From NCBI RefSeq assembly GCF_041359055.1, contig NZ_JBGJKZ010000001.1, positions 62,001 to 126,000 of the forward strand: a stretch of 64,000 nucleotides of DNA, given 5' to 3'. The notes beneath the pieces are model-generated. The model saw only the letters and a list, made by a program, of their open reading frames with translations, ran no database searches and was not told the origin of the DNA. This document shows positions 44,040 to 53,011 of this stretch, in pieces. A program made the translations under genes and the position numbers. Every line of letters begins with the position of its first letter. Positions within the stretch are counted from its first letter, which is position 1. The DNA comes from Paenalcaligenes hominis_A (GTDB lineage: Bacteria > Pseudomonadota > Gammaproteobacteria > Burkholderiales > Burkholderiaceae_B).

Positions 44040-45725
44040 CTACATTTGTTCAGGGGCGCTCACGCCTAGCTTGGCAAGGCCGTTAGCAATGACTTGGGCT
44101 GTAGCGGCCGCAAGAGCAGCACGAGCCAGTTTTAATGGCGTATCGCTACCCATGACGCGCTCGCTGTTATACCAAGTGTGGAAATCAGCAGCGCAGTCAC
44201 GTAACCAAAAAGCCACTTGGTGGGGCGCGAGGTCTTTGGTGGCTTGGCTAAGCATAGCGGGATATTCGGCTAAACGTTGTAACAGTTTGAGCTCGCTAGG
44301 GGCACTTAATAGGCTGAAGTCGGCTTGAGTCAGTTGTTCAGGGGTTGCGCCAACTTGGCGTAATACCGAATGGGTACGAGCATGAGCATATTGAATGTAA
44401 TAAACCGGATTTTCTTCACTTTTTGATAAAGCCAAATCAATATCAAACACAAATTCGGAATCGGCACGACGGCTGACTAAGAAAAAGCGCACAGCATCCA
44501 AACCTACCCAGTCCACTAGCTCGCGTAATGTGACGTAACTACCTGCACGTTTGGATATTTTGACCTCTTCACCACCTCGTATGACCTTTACCATGCTGTG
44601 TAATACATAAGCAGGGTAATCCGCAGGGATGCCTAGCTCTAGCCCTTGAAGACCAGCACGCACACGCGCGATAGTACCGTGGTGATCAGTACCTTGGATG
44701 TTAATGGCGTGTTTGAAGCCGCGCTCCCATTTGGAGACGTGGTAGGCCACATCGGGCACAAAATAGGTGTAGCCGCCCTCGCGTTTACGCATTACACGGT
44801 CTTTGTCATCACCCGTATTGAGCTCGGTGGTGCGTAGCCAGAGCGCACCCTCTGACTCGTAGGTATGACCTGCTGCGGTCAAAGCAGCTACAACCGCATC
44901 AACGCGACCATCAGTGTACAACGAGCTTTCTAGGTAGTAATTGTCAAAAACCAGATTAAACGCTTTGAGGTCTAAGTCTTGTTCGTTACGTAAATAGGCG
45001 ACGGCAAAGCGGCGAATGTCATCTAGGCTGTTGATATTAGCGGTAGCTGTGACGGGGTCGCCATCGGCTGCTGCAACCGTTTTTTTAGCTAAAAAGTCTT
45101 TGGCAATCTCAAGAATATAATCGCCTTTATAGCCATCAGCAGGGAAGTCTGGGCTGTCTGGCTCTAGACCTTTAGCACGGGCTTGGACGCTAATGGCAAG
45201 GTTTTCAATTTGATTGCCGGCATCGTTGTAATAGAACTCGCGACTAACTGCGTAGCCTTGGCTGCTAAATAACCGACAAATAGCATCGCCCAAAGCAGCT
45301 TGACGGGCGTGCCCCACATGTAGAGGGCCTGTTGGGTTAGCAGAGACGAATTCCACCATAAGCGGTTCGGCGCTAGCAGGCACGTCACCAAACTGGGCAC
45401 CCTCAGCAAAAATGGGCACTAAAACGGCTTGGTGAGCGGCTTGAGTTAAACGGAAATTAATAAAGCCTGGACCAGCAATTTCAGCATGTTCAATTAGGGC
45501 TTGTGCCGCGCTATCGGCCAAAATGTAGTCAACAATGCCTTGCGCTAACTCGCGTGGGTTGCGTTTGGCTGGTTTGGCAAGTTGCATGGCAACGTTTGTC
45601 GCTACGTCACCATGAGCAGCGACTTTAGGGCGCTCTAGAGTAATAGTAGGAGTCGCGTCGGGTACTAAAGATTGAACGGCAGCCGTTAATAAGGCACTGA
45701 GCTGTTGTTGTTGCTGAGCAAGCAT
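44040..45725 (-). CDS. argS: Arginyl-tRNA synthetase
   Basis: The 561-residue class I synthetase shows the HIGH-type site PLHVGHARQAALGD, the ArgRS-specific N-terminal Add1 domain (PKVAAHGDVATNVAMQLAKP), and EVKISKRAGSYVTL in place of a strict KMSKS. The DALR anticodon domain starts YAHARTHSVLR. It attaches Arg to its tRNA. The start is set at MLAQQQQQLSALL (45725) by family similarity; no clear SD precedes it, and an in-frame ORF reaches 45827, so the start is the least sure part. Confidence 0.93.
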   Translation of the reverse strand: MLAQQQQQLSALLTAAVQSLVPDATPTITLERPKVAAHGDVATNVAMQLAKPAKRNPRELAQGIVDYILADSAAQALIEHAEIAGPGFINFRLTQAAHQAVLVPIFAEGAQFGDVPASAEPLMVEFVSANPTGPLHVGHARQAALGDAICRLFSSQGYAVSREFYYNDAGNQIENLAISVQARAKGLEPDSPDFPADGYKGDYILEIAKDFLAKKTVAAADGDPVTATANINSLDDIRRFAVAYLRNEQDLDLKAFNLVFDNYYLESSLYTDGRVDAVVAALTAAGHTYESEGALWLRTTELNTGDDKDRVMRKREGGYTYFVPDVAYHVSKWERGFKHAINIQGTDHHGTIARVRAGLQGLELGIPADYPAYVLHSMVKVIRGGEEVKISKRAGSYVTLRELVDWVGLDAVRFFLVSRRADSEFVFDIDLALSKSEENPVYYIQYAHARTHSVLRQVGATPEQLTQADFSLLSAPSELKLLQRLAEYPAMLSQATKDLAPHQVAFWLRDCAADFHTWYNSERVMGSDTPLKLARAALAAATAQVIANGLAKLGVSAPEQM

Positions 45726-45852
45726 AAGTATTTTGAATGAAGATAAGCGAAAATTTAGGGCAAACGCAGCTTTGAGAGCTGCGTTCAAGCCAACACAATA
45801 AGGCTTACATAATACCGTGAAATACACGGAAATTCTTCTTTTGACCGCTTTG

Positions 45853-48800
45853 TTAGTCTGGTGACCAGTTTAAAGTTTGATCTAACCAACGGTAATATGC
45901 CTGCAAATCGACTTTTGCGCTTTGGTTGTGTTGGCGCTCGGTAGGACTGAGATCATAAGATAAAAAAGCGTTGACCTCTTGGCGAACCAGGCGACCTAGG
46001 GTGGGGTGGTAGTCTTGTGTGTAGTTTACCCCTAGGTCTGGGGTAAAAGTAAAATCATGGTTTTCTACAGTACGGTCTTGAGACAATAGCATGCTTTCAT
46101 CATGCAGATATGTGTAGTCTGCCGTAGGGACTGACTGTGAAGTAAAGCTTAAACCCTGGGCTTGGGCTTGCCACAAAAGCCATTGCAAGCTGACCTGACT
46201 TAAAGATGGGATATCGGGAGCAGAATTCGGGTAGCCGCCCCCTAAATCGCCATGGGCACCCACTAAACCTATCTCGTGTTTATTGCCCCCAGAGCCCATC
46301 AACAAAGCAGGAAAAAGAGGCCGATATTCGTGTAGGGCTACTGCGTGACCGACCCATTGCCAAATAGGAGCCACACTGAATTGATATAAATGGTTGCGGC
46401 TGCCTAGAATGCCCAACTGCGCCACGCTATCTAATAGCCCCATGAAGCGGGGCTGAATGCAGGCTTGGACTTGAGTACCATAGGTGTCGGTATAGCTAAA
46501 AAAACCATTTTGACTGTGCTGAATGATTTGGTTGGCAAAATGCCTGGCTAGTGCAGCACCCCGAGAAAAACCAATAATATCAATAGGGATAGGAGCAGCA
46601 GAGGGGGGAGCTGAGCTTAGGTAATTCAGCAGGTTTTGCCATTGCTGCTGCACAATGCGATCCGCTGAGTACGCTACCATTGCGTCCCAAGTTAGCTCGT
46701 CGGCCTGGCCGGGGCCTCCTACGTAAAAGCTGGGTTCTGTGGTTTGTAAATGGAGCTGATGTATGACACCACCACTGCGCTCATCGTAACGCGTGCCATC
46801 AAAAGCAAAAAGTACTAGCCCCCATGGGTCCGTGTGATTAAGGGGTTGTTGGCTTGCGTAGCCATACAGCTGACTGTAGGGGCTGGGGCCTAAAGGGTCT
46901 GGCTCGAGGTAATGACCTTGTTGGGGTAGGTACGTGCGCACGCCATTAGTGTGCCAGCCAGTTGCAAGATCATGGTATTGGCCCGCGCGTCGTAGATGCA
47001 GGGTGAGGTCCCCTTGGATAGACTGCACCCTACCAAAGGTATCATAGCGAGCGGCCCACCGCAGTTGCTGCTTTTGATCACTGATTGTGTGTACAGCGCC
47101 TAGGTGGTCGCTGTGCATAACTAATAGCTCTCCGGTGGGTTTAAGCTCATAGTCAATTAAGGCTACAGGCTGATCGTGCCAATACACGTAGCGTCGTGAT
47201 ATAGGGTGAGCCGCATGAATAGGGAGTTTGGCCTCAAAAGAAGCATTGAACTCAGCCACAAGTTTTTTTTCATGGTAGAGAAAAAACTGCTGTAGTTCCT
47301 GTGGATAATGTTGTGCATAAATTCTAAAACCAGCTGAATTATGACTGTTTTTTTGTACAGTTTTATCTGCGTCAAGCACTACATCTAGTCTACGCATAGG
47401 GCTATAACGCAGTATGTAGTGCCGTGACGCGTCCTTGTAGTGAGTGGCTAAACCCGAGGCGTCACGTTGAATTTGTGGCAATGAGAGAGCGGAGGAACTA
47501 GATAAACTGCCGTCAGCATGCCACTGTAAGGTTGTGGTTGCATCACGCTTTAGTTGGCGCTGTGCATTATAGGAAAAAGTGCGGTGCAAAAGTGCTGAGG
47601 CGGCGTGAGATGGGGCATGAATACGCTGCTCTGTGATTAAACCGTTGCTGTCTTTGATAAGTAGCTGTTGCCACCACATTGAGTCCGATTGCATATGGCC
47701 CAGCCAGTGAAAGCGTGGCGTAGAGAGTTCTAAGCGCAGCAGACCATTGCCATAAACTAAGCCCCCTGTAACGGCTTGGGCAATTAGTTGACGCTGTCCT
47801 TTTTTGTTTTCCCAATATATTCGATGTAATAGGTTGCCTTTCCACTCGTAATGCAATGCTCCGCCTTCGGGGAGATCGTGTTTACGTAGTCGTTGTTCAG
47901 TATCGTAGTTGAATAGGTCTTCGTAATACCAATGATGACGTTGTGTGCTGTGGGGAGGATAAAAAAACCGCTCTATATAGCGCCGTTGCAGCTGCCCCGA
48001 CGCCAAATAACGCAACGTTTCATTTTCATTAGGGTGTTTAAGATGCAAGTGCAGGGGGTGGGGCCGTTGTATTTGTGTTTGTACCGTTGCGTGCGTTGAG
48101 TGGTAATCAATGCGTTGTACCTCGCCTTGGGCCGAGTAGTGCACCTGCTGTTGGTCGCCATTTGGATAATGCATTTGCTGAGCCCGTCCGTGACTATCGT
48201 AGCGAAGCCGAGTGGGGCCAAGTGTAGCGCTAGACCAAGTAGTTAAACGGTACATGGCATCGTATTCCAAGCGTAATTGAGGCCACCCTAAGGGATCGCC
48301 TTCCCACCAGCGTAGCTGACGGTCAAAGCGTGCCTGAGCCAACTGAACATAATGAGGGGTTTGAATCAGTGTAGGAGGACAGGCCCAGCAGGCGGCCCCA
48401 GTGACTTGTTTGATTTCGCCCTTTGGGTTTGAGGTGAAAGATACCGTCGTTCGACCTTGAGGGCTATCAATATGAGTTTGATTAGGATGGTCTGAATTAG
48501 GAAAATGCAGGCGTACCCATTGTGAGGGTGTTTCGGTCATCATGAAGTGCGCTTGTTTACGGGTGTTGTAAACCCAACTTCGTACTCGCTGCCAAGGTGC
48601 GTGCTGGTGCAGTTGGATGCTTTTACCTGTAATAAGCCCTACGTTACCGCTTTGATATTGGGCTTCGTAATGATAAGACAAGCGGCGTTGATCAGGAAAA
48701 CGCACTTGATGAAGTTGATAGAGGGCAGAGGTAGGTAGCGGTTCATAGTCGTAATGGACGACCCCCGCAGGTGTTTGGATTTGCTGTACTAGCGCAGGTA

Positions 48801-49398
48801 CGGAACTGTCATAGTGAAAAGTCAATCGTTGTTGGTTTTGCTCAATGAAGTGAATGCGATAGCGTAAAGGGCCTTGGGTGTGACGATAAATGTGGAGGGG
48901 AGGGCTATTAAGCCGTTGTATGCGCTGTAACCAACCCAGGCGGTCAAAATACCATGTCTCGTTATGGGTGTTGTGCCAAACACGCTGATGGCCTATTTGA
49001 GAAAGACGTCCCGAGGTTGGGCTAAGGGTTAAATGCGTGCCGTTAGGAAGTACGATTTGAGCGGCTTCAGCACTTTCAACTAAACGAATATCGTAAGAAA
49101 GCAGCCAGAGGTTGCCGAACACGCTATAGTGAGTAGCCATTGAGTCGTAATACCGTACTAGCTCAAGATCGGGGGCGGTAGGATGCGGAGCATAATCGAT
49201 TTCTTTCAGGTGCTTGTTGCCATCACGTAAATGAATGGGGTTGAAAGCAAGCATGGGTAGGCTAAACGAGTGTGAGGACGAGCTAGGGCTTAGTTCTTGG
49301 GCAGAACATAACGATTGTAAAGTGGGTGGGCTGCAGTTTAAGGGTTGAGCCCCTAAAGTGATTGGTAGGACGACGAGTAGTAATATTAAATAGTGCAT
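45853..49398 (-). CDS. RHS-repeat protein with signal peptide and C-terminal Tle1-type (DUF2235) lipase domain
   Basis: The 1181-residue protein is a predicted polymorphic-toxin-like protein. Residues 1-17 form a Sec-type signal (MHYLILLLVVLPITLGA). Residues about 45-120 resemble DUF6531. The next 700 or so are YD/RHS repeats (LRYDSHGRAQQMHYPNGD). The shell-closing core motif YLEPDPLGPSPYSQLYGYAS lies near 832-855. From about 863 on is an alpha/beta hydrolase: FAFDGTRYDE, nucleophile GFSRGAALARH (about 940), and VGAHGDLGGGYPNS with the catalytic Asp. That is the DUF2235/Tle1 phospholipase pattern. No PAAR or VgrG gene and no immunity gene is adjacent. Confidence 0.82.
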   Translation of the reverse strand: MHYLILLLVVLPITLGAQPLNCSPPTLQSLCSAQELSPSSSSHSFSLPMLAFNPIHLRDGNKHLKEIDYAPHPTAPDLELVRYYDSMATHYSVFGNLWLLSYDIRLVESAEAAQIVLPNGTHLTLSPTSGRLSQIGHQRVWHNTHNETWYFDRLGWLQRIQRLNSPPLHIYRHTQGPLRYRIHFIEQNQQRLTFHYDSSVPALVQQIQTPAGVVHYDYEPLPTSALYQLHQVRFPDQRRLSYHYEAQYQSGNVGLITGKSIQLHQHAPWQRVRSWVYNTRKQAHFMMTETPSQWVRLHFPNSDHPNQTHIDSPQGRTTVSFTSNPKGEIKQVTGAACWACPPTLIQTPHYVQLAQARFDRQLRWWEGDPLGWPQLRLEYDAMYRLTTWSSATLGPTRLRYDSHGRAQQMHYPNGDQQQVHYSAQGEVQRIDYHSTHATVQTQIQRPHPLHLHLKHPNENETLRYLASGQLQRRYIERFFYPPHSTQRHHWYYEDLFNYDTEQRLRKHDLPEGGALHYEWKGNLLHRIYWENKKGQRQLIAQAVTGGLVYGNGLLRLELSTPRFHWLGHMQSDSMWWQQLLIKDSNGLITEQRIHAPSHAASALLHRTFSYNAQRQLKRDATTTLQWHADGSLSSSSALSLPQIQRDASGLATHYKDASRHYILRYSPMRRLDVVLDADKTVQKNSHNSAGFRIYAQHYPQELQQFFLYHEKKLVAEFNASFEAKLPIHAAHPISRRYVYWHDQPVALIDYELKPTGELLVMHSDHLGAVHTISDQKQQLRWAARYDTFGRVQSIQGDLTLHLRRAGQYHDLATGWHTNGVRTYLPQQGHYLEPDPLGPSPYSQLYGYASQQPLNHTDPWGLVLFAFDGTRYDERSGGVIHQLHLQTTEPSFYVGGPGQADELTWDAMVAYSADRIVQQQWQNLLNYLSSAPPSAAPIPIDIIGFSRGAALARHFANQIIQHSQNGFFSYTDTYGTQVQACIQPRFMGLLDSVAQLGILGSRNHLYQFSVAPIWQWVGHAVALHEYRPLFPALLMGSGGNKHEIGLVGAHGDLGGGYPNSAPDIPSLSQVSLQWLLWQAQAQGLSFTSQSVPTADYTYLHDESMLLSQDRTVENHDFTFTPDLGVNYTQDYHPTLGRLVRQEVNAFLSYDLSPTERQHNQSAKVDLQAYYRWLDQTLNWSPD

Positions 49399-49498
49399 AC
49401 GTTTTCTCAGGCCAACTATTCATTTATAGTGGTATGGTGCCAGTGAAAAAGCGTATAAATTCACAAATAGGCTTTAATTATCTAAGAGGGGAAACCAG

Positions 49499-49846
49499 AT
49501 GTTAATTAAATTTGTTTCCAAAGCGTCAGGCTCAATTTTGATGTTAGGTAAGGATGCATTACCGGTTCTCATTGCGGCAGGTAAACACTTCGATAATGAT
49601 GAGGTACCTCCTCGGGGGGTGTTTACGGTAGATCAATTACCTGAAGCCCTAGTGAATTTAAAAGAGGCAATGCAAAATGCTGTCGATCCAGAGGAGCGGG
49701 AAGACGAAGATATGCCTAAACAAAAGCTCAACATTGTTCAAGCCGTAGGGTTTAAGCAGCGCGCTTTTCCTTTATTTGAGATGTTACGCGAGGCGGAAAA
49801 GGCTGGGGTAGATGTGATGTGGGAACCAGCAGACTCACCGTGGTAA
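49499..49846 (+). CDS. DUF1840 family protein
   Basis: The 115-residue cytoplasmic protein begins MLIKFVSKASGSILMLGKDA, the standard start of DUF1840, and continues with FTVDQLPEALVNLKEAM and RAFPLFEMLREAEKAGVDVMWE. This small family is typical of Betaproteobacteria and has no known role. GAGGGG precedes the ATG. It stands alone between the divergent RHS gene and the converging leuA. Confidence 0.88.
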   Translation: MLIKFVSKASGSILMLGKDALPVLIAAGKHFDNDEVPPRGVFTVDQLPEALVNLKEAMQNAVDPEEREDEDMPKQKLNIVQAVGFKQRAFPLFEMLREAEKAGVDVMWEPADSPW

Positions 49847-49850
49847 CCAT

Positions 49851-49880
49851 AAAAAAACTGGGCTTTACGCCCAGTTTTTT
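49851..49880. terminator. Bidirectional terminator between the DUF1840 gene and leuA
   Basis: AAAACTGGGC, loop TTTA, GCCCAGTTTT, with flanking A and T runs, between two converging genes. Confidence 0.92.
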
Positions 49881-49900
49881 ATTAGTCTTTTGCCTAAGGC

Positions 49901-51580
49901 CTAGGCTTGATTTTGTAAGGCATGGCGGTTTAATGCGCTAAGAACCGCTTTGAATGAAGAGGTTAGGATATCTTGATGAACCCCCACACCAAAACCACTT
50001 GGGTTTTCACCAATACGCATTTCGACATAGGTAGCAGCGCGCGTGTCAGTACCGCTACCAATCGCGTGTTCGCTGTAGTCCATAATGCGAATAGGTACAT
50101 CAAGCGCATCAATAAATGCGGCTAATGCGCCTTCGCCGTTGCCGGTAAAGTGGTGCGGTTCACCATTTTTAGTCATGTTTACGCTGATTTCAAACTGCTG
50201 AGCCTGTTCGCCAGATTTAGGTTGGCTAGTAATTTGATGGCTGACCAGTTTCCAAGGGCCGTCGGTTTGCAAGTATTCTTTGACGAAAATGTCGTAGACC
50301 TGTTCGGGGTTTACTTCCTTGCCGGTAGAGTCAGTCACTCGTTGAATTGCACGGCTAAATTCAATTTGTAGACGACGAGGTAAGACTAGGCCGTGCTCTT
50401 GTTCTAATAAATACGACACACCGCCTTTGCCTGATTGGCTATTAACGCGGATAACGGCGTCGTAGCTACGACCAAGATCTGCGGGGTCAATAGGTAAGTA
50501 AGGAACTTCCCACACGGCATCGGCCTGACGTTGTGCAAACCCTTTTTTAATCGCGTCTTGGTGCGAGCCTGAAAATGCGGTGAAAACCAAATCGCCCGCA
50601 TAAGGATGACGAGGGTGGACAGGTAGTTGGTTGCACTCTTCGGCAATTTGACGGATCACATCAATATCTGAAAAGTCCAAGCCAGGATGCACGCCTTGGG
50701 TGTAAAGATTGAGAGCTAATGTTACCAAGCATACGTTACCAGTGCGCTCGCCATTGCCAAATAAACAACCTTCGACACGATCGGCTCCGGCCATAATGCC
50801 CAGCTCAGCTGCTGCCACACCTGTGCCTCGGTCATTGTGAGGGTGTAGGCTTAATATGATGCTGTCGCGACGATCTAAGTTGTTATGCATCCATTCGATT
50901 TGGTCTGCATACAAATTAGGGGTTGTAGCCTCGATAGTGGCGGGCAAGTTAAACACAATGGGGTCTTCTGGGGTAGGCTGCCATTCGGCTGTTACCGCAT
51001 TGCATACTTCTAAAGCAAACTCAGGCTCGGTGGTACTAAAAACCTCGGGGGAGTATTGATAACGCCACTTGGTTTCTGGGTAGGCCTTGATGGCTTCTTT
51101 AACTAGACGAGTCCCAGTGACAGCAATGTTTTTAATTTGGTCTTTTTCCATATTAAATACAATGCGTCGGAACGAAGGTGCACATGCATTATATAAATGG
51201 ATCATGGCGGTTTTAGCGCCGGCCATGGCTTCAGCCGTACGGTCAATAAGATCTTGGCGAGCTTGGGTTAAACCAATAATTGTTACGTCATCTGGAATGC
51301 GTTTTTCATCGATAAGTTTTCGTACAAAATCGAAGTCAGTCTGTGAAGCAGAGGGGAAACCCACTTCGATTTCTTTGAAACCAATTTTGATAAGCAAGTC
51401 GAAAAAGCGTAATTTACTGGCAACGCTCATAGGCTCAATCAAAGATTGGTTGCCGTCGCGCAAGTCGGTGCTCATCCAGATGGGGGGGTGGGTAATACGT
51501 TTAGAGGGCCAAGTGCGCTCGGAGAAGTCTTTAGTAAAAGGACTAAAGGGGACGTATTTTGAGGCTGGGTTTGAAATCAT
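49901..51580 (-). CDS. leuA: 2-isopropylmalate synthase (long LeuA form)
   Basis: The 559-residue enzyme makes 2-isopropylmalate from 2-oxoisovalerate and acetyl-CoA, the first step of leucine synthesis. It has the metal motif STDLRDGNQSLIEP (about 35-48), LSLHPHNDRGTGVAAAELG with metal His residues, GNGERTGNVCL, and a C-terminal LeuA allosteric domain (about 430-559) for leucine feedback. It belongs to the long LeuA type. The start at 51580 lies six bases after AGGTG. A 260-base leader carries a leucine-rich leader peptide and hairpins, suggesting attenuation. A bidirectional terminator ends it. Confidence 0.94.
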   Translation of the reverse strand: MISNPASKYVPFSPFTKDFSERTWPSKRITHPPIWMSTDLRDGNQSLIEPMSVASKLRFFDLLIKIGFKEIEVGFPSASQTDFDFVRKLIDEKRIPDDVTIIGLTQARQDLIDRTAEAMAGAKTAMIHLYNACAPSFRRIVFNMEKDQIKNIAVTGTRLVKEAIKAYPETKWRYQYSPEVFSTTEPEFALEVCNAVTAEWQPTPEDPIVFNLPATIEATTPNLYADQIEWMHNNLDRRDSIILSLHPHNDRGTGVAAAELGIMAGADRVEGCLFGNGERTGNVCLVTLALNLYTQGVHPGLDFSDIDVIRQIAEECNQLPVHPRHPYAGDLVFTAFSGSHQDAIKKGFAQRQADAVWEVPYLPIDPADLGRSYDAVIRVNSQSGKGGVSYLLEQEHGLVLPRRLQIEFSRAIQRVTDSTGKEVNPEQVYDIFVKEYLQTDGPWKLVSHQITSQPKSGEQAQQFEISVNMTKNGEPHHFTGNGEGALAAFIDALDVPIRIMDYSEHAIGSGTDTRAATYVEMRIGENPSGFGVGVHQDILTSSFKAVLSALNRHALQNQA

Positions 51581-51693
51581 TGTATACACCTGTGGGACAG
51601 AAAAGTAAGACTTTCCGCCGCCACCTGAACCACAATAACACTTGAAAAGCCGGTGACGGCGTTCAAATAGGTGGCTGGGTATATGGCTGCCGG

Positions 51694-51744
51694 ACTGCCA
51701 CTAGACTCTAGGCCCGGCAACCGGGCGCTAGTAGAAGTGGCAGT
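51694..51744 (-). promoter_or_regulatory. leuA leader hairpin overlapping the leucine codons
   Basis: On the minus strand ACTGCCACT, which lies within the leucine-codon run, pairs with AGTGGCAGT over nine bases. Nested inside are CTAG/CTAG and GCCCGG-TTG-CCGGGC. The structure encloses the leader-peptide stop. A ribosome stalled on the leucine codons would stop the outer stem from forming, as in classical attenuators. A smaller stem GCCG-TCAC-CGGC followed by four T (about 51644-51661) is a candidate terminator. Confidence 0.65.
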
Positions 51745-51839
51745 AGAGAGAGGGTGGTTGCATAAGCACGCGCAGCAACGCCACGGTGTGAGCCGGCGAA
51801 TAAAAGACTGCAAAGAGAGTGCGTGTGTGCAATAGACAT
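51708..51839 (-). CDS. Putative leuA leader peptide (43 residues)
   Basis: An ATG at 51839 opens a 43-codon frame that ends in TAG at 51708-51710, about 130 bases before leuA. It contains nine leucines, six of them in the last third in the run LSLLPLLL, just where a leader peptide should sense leucine. Hairpins overlap and follow this run. A TATTAT hexamer lies at 51845-51850 with TTGCAT nineteen bases further upstream, so the transcript might begin very near the ATG, and no SD is seen. The peptide itself should have no function beyond attenuation. Confidence 0.65.
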   Translation of the reverse strand: MSIAHTHSLCSLLFAGSHRGVAARAYATTLSLLPLLLAPGCRA

Positions 51840-51860
51840 GACTGATAATAAACCACAAAA

Positions 51861-52457
51861 TCAAAGATGATGCAAGACCTCTGATTTGCTTGGTGTGCTA
51901 GGGCGATTTTTTAGTAGTTGTTGCTCTTGGTCTTTTACTAGACAAATCAAAGAGTAACGGTTCGCAGCTAATTGTTGTTGGGTATGTTGTAAAACGCCGA
52001 CTGTAATAGGAAAGCGTCGATTTTCCCAACACCAACCCAATACATGAATAGCACTAGGGGACAGTTGTTGTAAAAGAGTTTCCAGCTGAAGGGAGCTAAC
52101 CACTTTTTGGCTGGCGCGTTGACGCGTGTATTGCACAAAATGAAAGAGCAAATAAAACACCAGCAGCGAGCAAATACCAATAACAGTCCACCAGAAAAAT
52201 GGATTGTATTGTTTGATCAATGCAGCATCTAAACCTAGCGCCTCTAGGCCAGAGTAATCGAGCTCGGCCCCAAAGCTAAGAGTACGTTGTATGAGTCCAT
52301 ACCAGATCAGAGCAACTACCGCACAGACAATAATGGCAACCGTTTTATAAACTGCTGTGAGGCGTAGCACGGCCTTATGGACGTGAAGCCGATCTTTAAT
52401 CGTAGGCAATGGATGATGTGTTTGGGAGCCAGTGTCAGCTACGGAGAAACTTTGCAT
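51861..52457 (-). CDS. Two-helix membrane protein of unknown function
   Basis: The 198-residue protein has two clear membrane helices, VAIIVCAVVALIWYGLI (about 40-57) and FWWTVIGICSLLVFYLLFHFV (about 88-108), then a cytoplasmic alpha-helical domain of about 90 residues with SLQLETLLQQLSPSAIHVLGW and a Gln-rich helix. I do not recognise a family. It ends 22 bases before the leuA leader peptide, so the leuA promoter must lie within or just after its 3' end. No operon partner is evident upstream, where the Fur-controlled bfd gene is divergent. Confidence 0.7.
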   Translation of the reverse strand: MQSFSVADTGSQTHHPLPTIKDRLHVHKAVLRLTAVYKTVAIIVCAVVALIWYGLIQRTLSFGAELDYSGLEALGLDAALIKQYNPFFWWTVIGICSLLVFYLLFHFVQYTRQRASQKVVSSLQLETLLQQLSPSAIHVLGWCWENRRFPITVGVLQHTQQQLAANRYSLICLVKDQEQQLLKNRPSTPSKSEVLHHL

Positions 52458-52639
52458 GGTTTTGACCTAAGCCTTGGAATGAGTGAAGTGGTTATTGTAG
52501 GGTAAATGCGACGCAAAGCAGTAGTGTTTTAACCTTCATACTAGGGGAATAGTTTCTATTCTAAGTCACAGAGCTAAGTATATGTTTTGTACTTGAAAAT
52601 ACATAAACTAGGTGCTACTCTTTAGATTCGATAAATGAA

Positions 52640-52654
52640 TGATAATGATTCTCA
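52640..52654 (+). promoter_or_regulatory. Fur box overlapping the bfd start codon
   Basis: TGATAATGATTCTCA matches the 7-1-7 Fur consensus TGATAATnATTATCA at all but one position. Its last base is the A of the bfd ATG. It occupies the place where a ribosome-binding site would be expected. Confidence 0.85.
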
Positions 52655-52908
52655 TGTATATTTGTATCTGCAACGCAATTACTGATAGTCAAATTAAAGA
52701 AGCGGTAGCTAACGGTGCCACAACCCTTGCCGATCTTCAGTTCGACTTAGGGGTCGCAATTAACTGTGGTCGTTGTGCTGAAAGCGCGATAGGCTTGCTA
52801 CCAGCAATGGCCTCCGACAATGTACTACACGCAACTGAAATTTCGCGTGTCCAGCGCCCTGCTGCTAACGACACTCAGGTTTTACCCGCTGCACTGGCCT
52901 ATTCTTAA
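52654..52908 (+). CDS. bfd: Bacterioferritin-associated ferredoxin
   Basis: The protein of about 84 residues begins MYICICNAITDSQIKEAV and has the four Cys of the BFD 2Fe-2S site: C-x-C at the start and C-x2-C in AINCGRCAESAI. Bfd passes electrons to bacterioferritin so that stored iron can be released. The bacterioferritin gene follows on the same strand. A near-perfect Fur box overlaps the start, so low iron should switch it on. Upstream in-frame ATGs (52639, 52645) exist, but the family start is at 52654. Confidence 0.92.
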   Translation: MYICICNAITDSQIKEAVANGATTLADLQFDLGVAINCGRCAESAIGLLPAMASDNVLHATEISRVQRPAANDTQVLPAALAYS

Positions 52909-52936
52909 TTTTTGCCTAATACACCTTCGTATTATT

Positions 52937-52951
52937 TGATATTAGTTCTCA
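52937..52951 (+). promoter_or_regulatory. Weak Fur-like site upstream of bfr
   Basis: TGATATTAGTTCTCA matches 11 of the 14 defined positions of the 7-1-7 Fur consensus. It lies about 60 bases before the bfr ATG, and a TATAAT hexamer (52978-52983) follows it at promoter distance. Confidence 0.45.
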
Positions 52952-53011
52952 TTAGCTTGTAGTGTTTTAGACTGCTTTATAATGATTGAATTATGTTCAA
53001 AGGAGGTCACC

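Noticed and set aside
51087..51608. 173-codon open frame on the plus strand opposite leuA
   Set aside because: It lies entirely antisense to a conserved gene and its composition mirrors leuA codons; no ribosome-binding site.
51577..51864. 95-codon minus-strand frame covering the leuA upstream region
   Set aside because: It overlaps the leader-peptide frame in another register, runs into the leuA start and shows no protein-like pattern; the shorter leucine-rich frame explains the region better.
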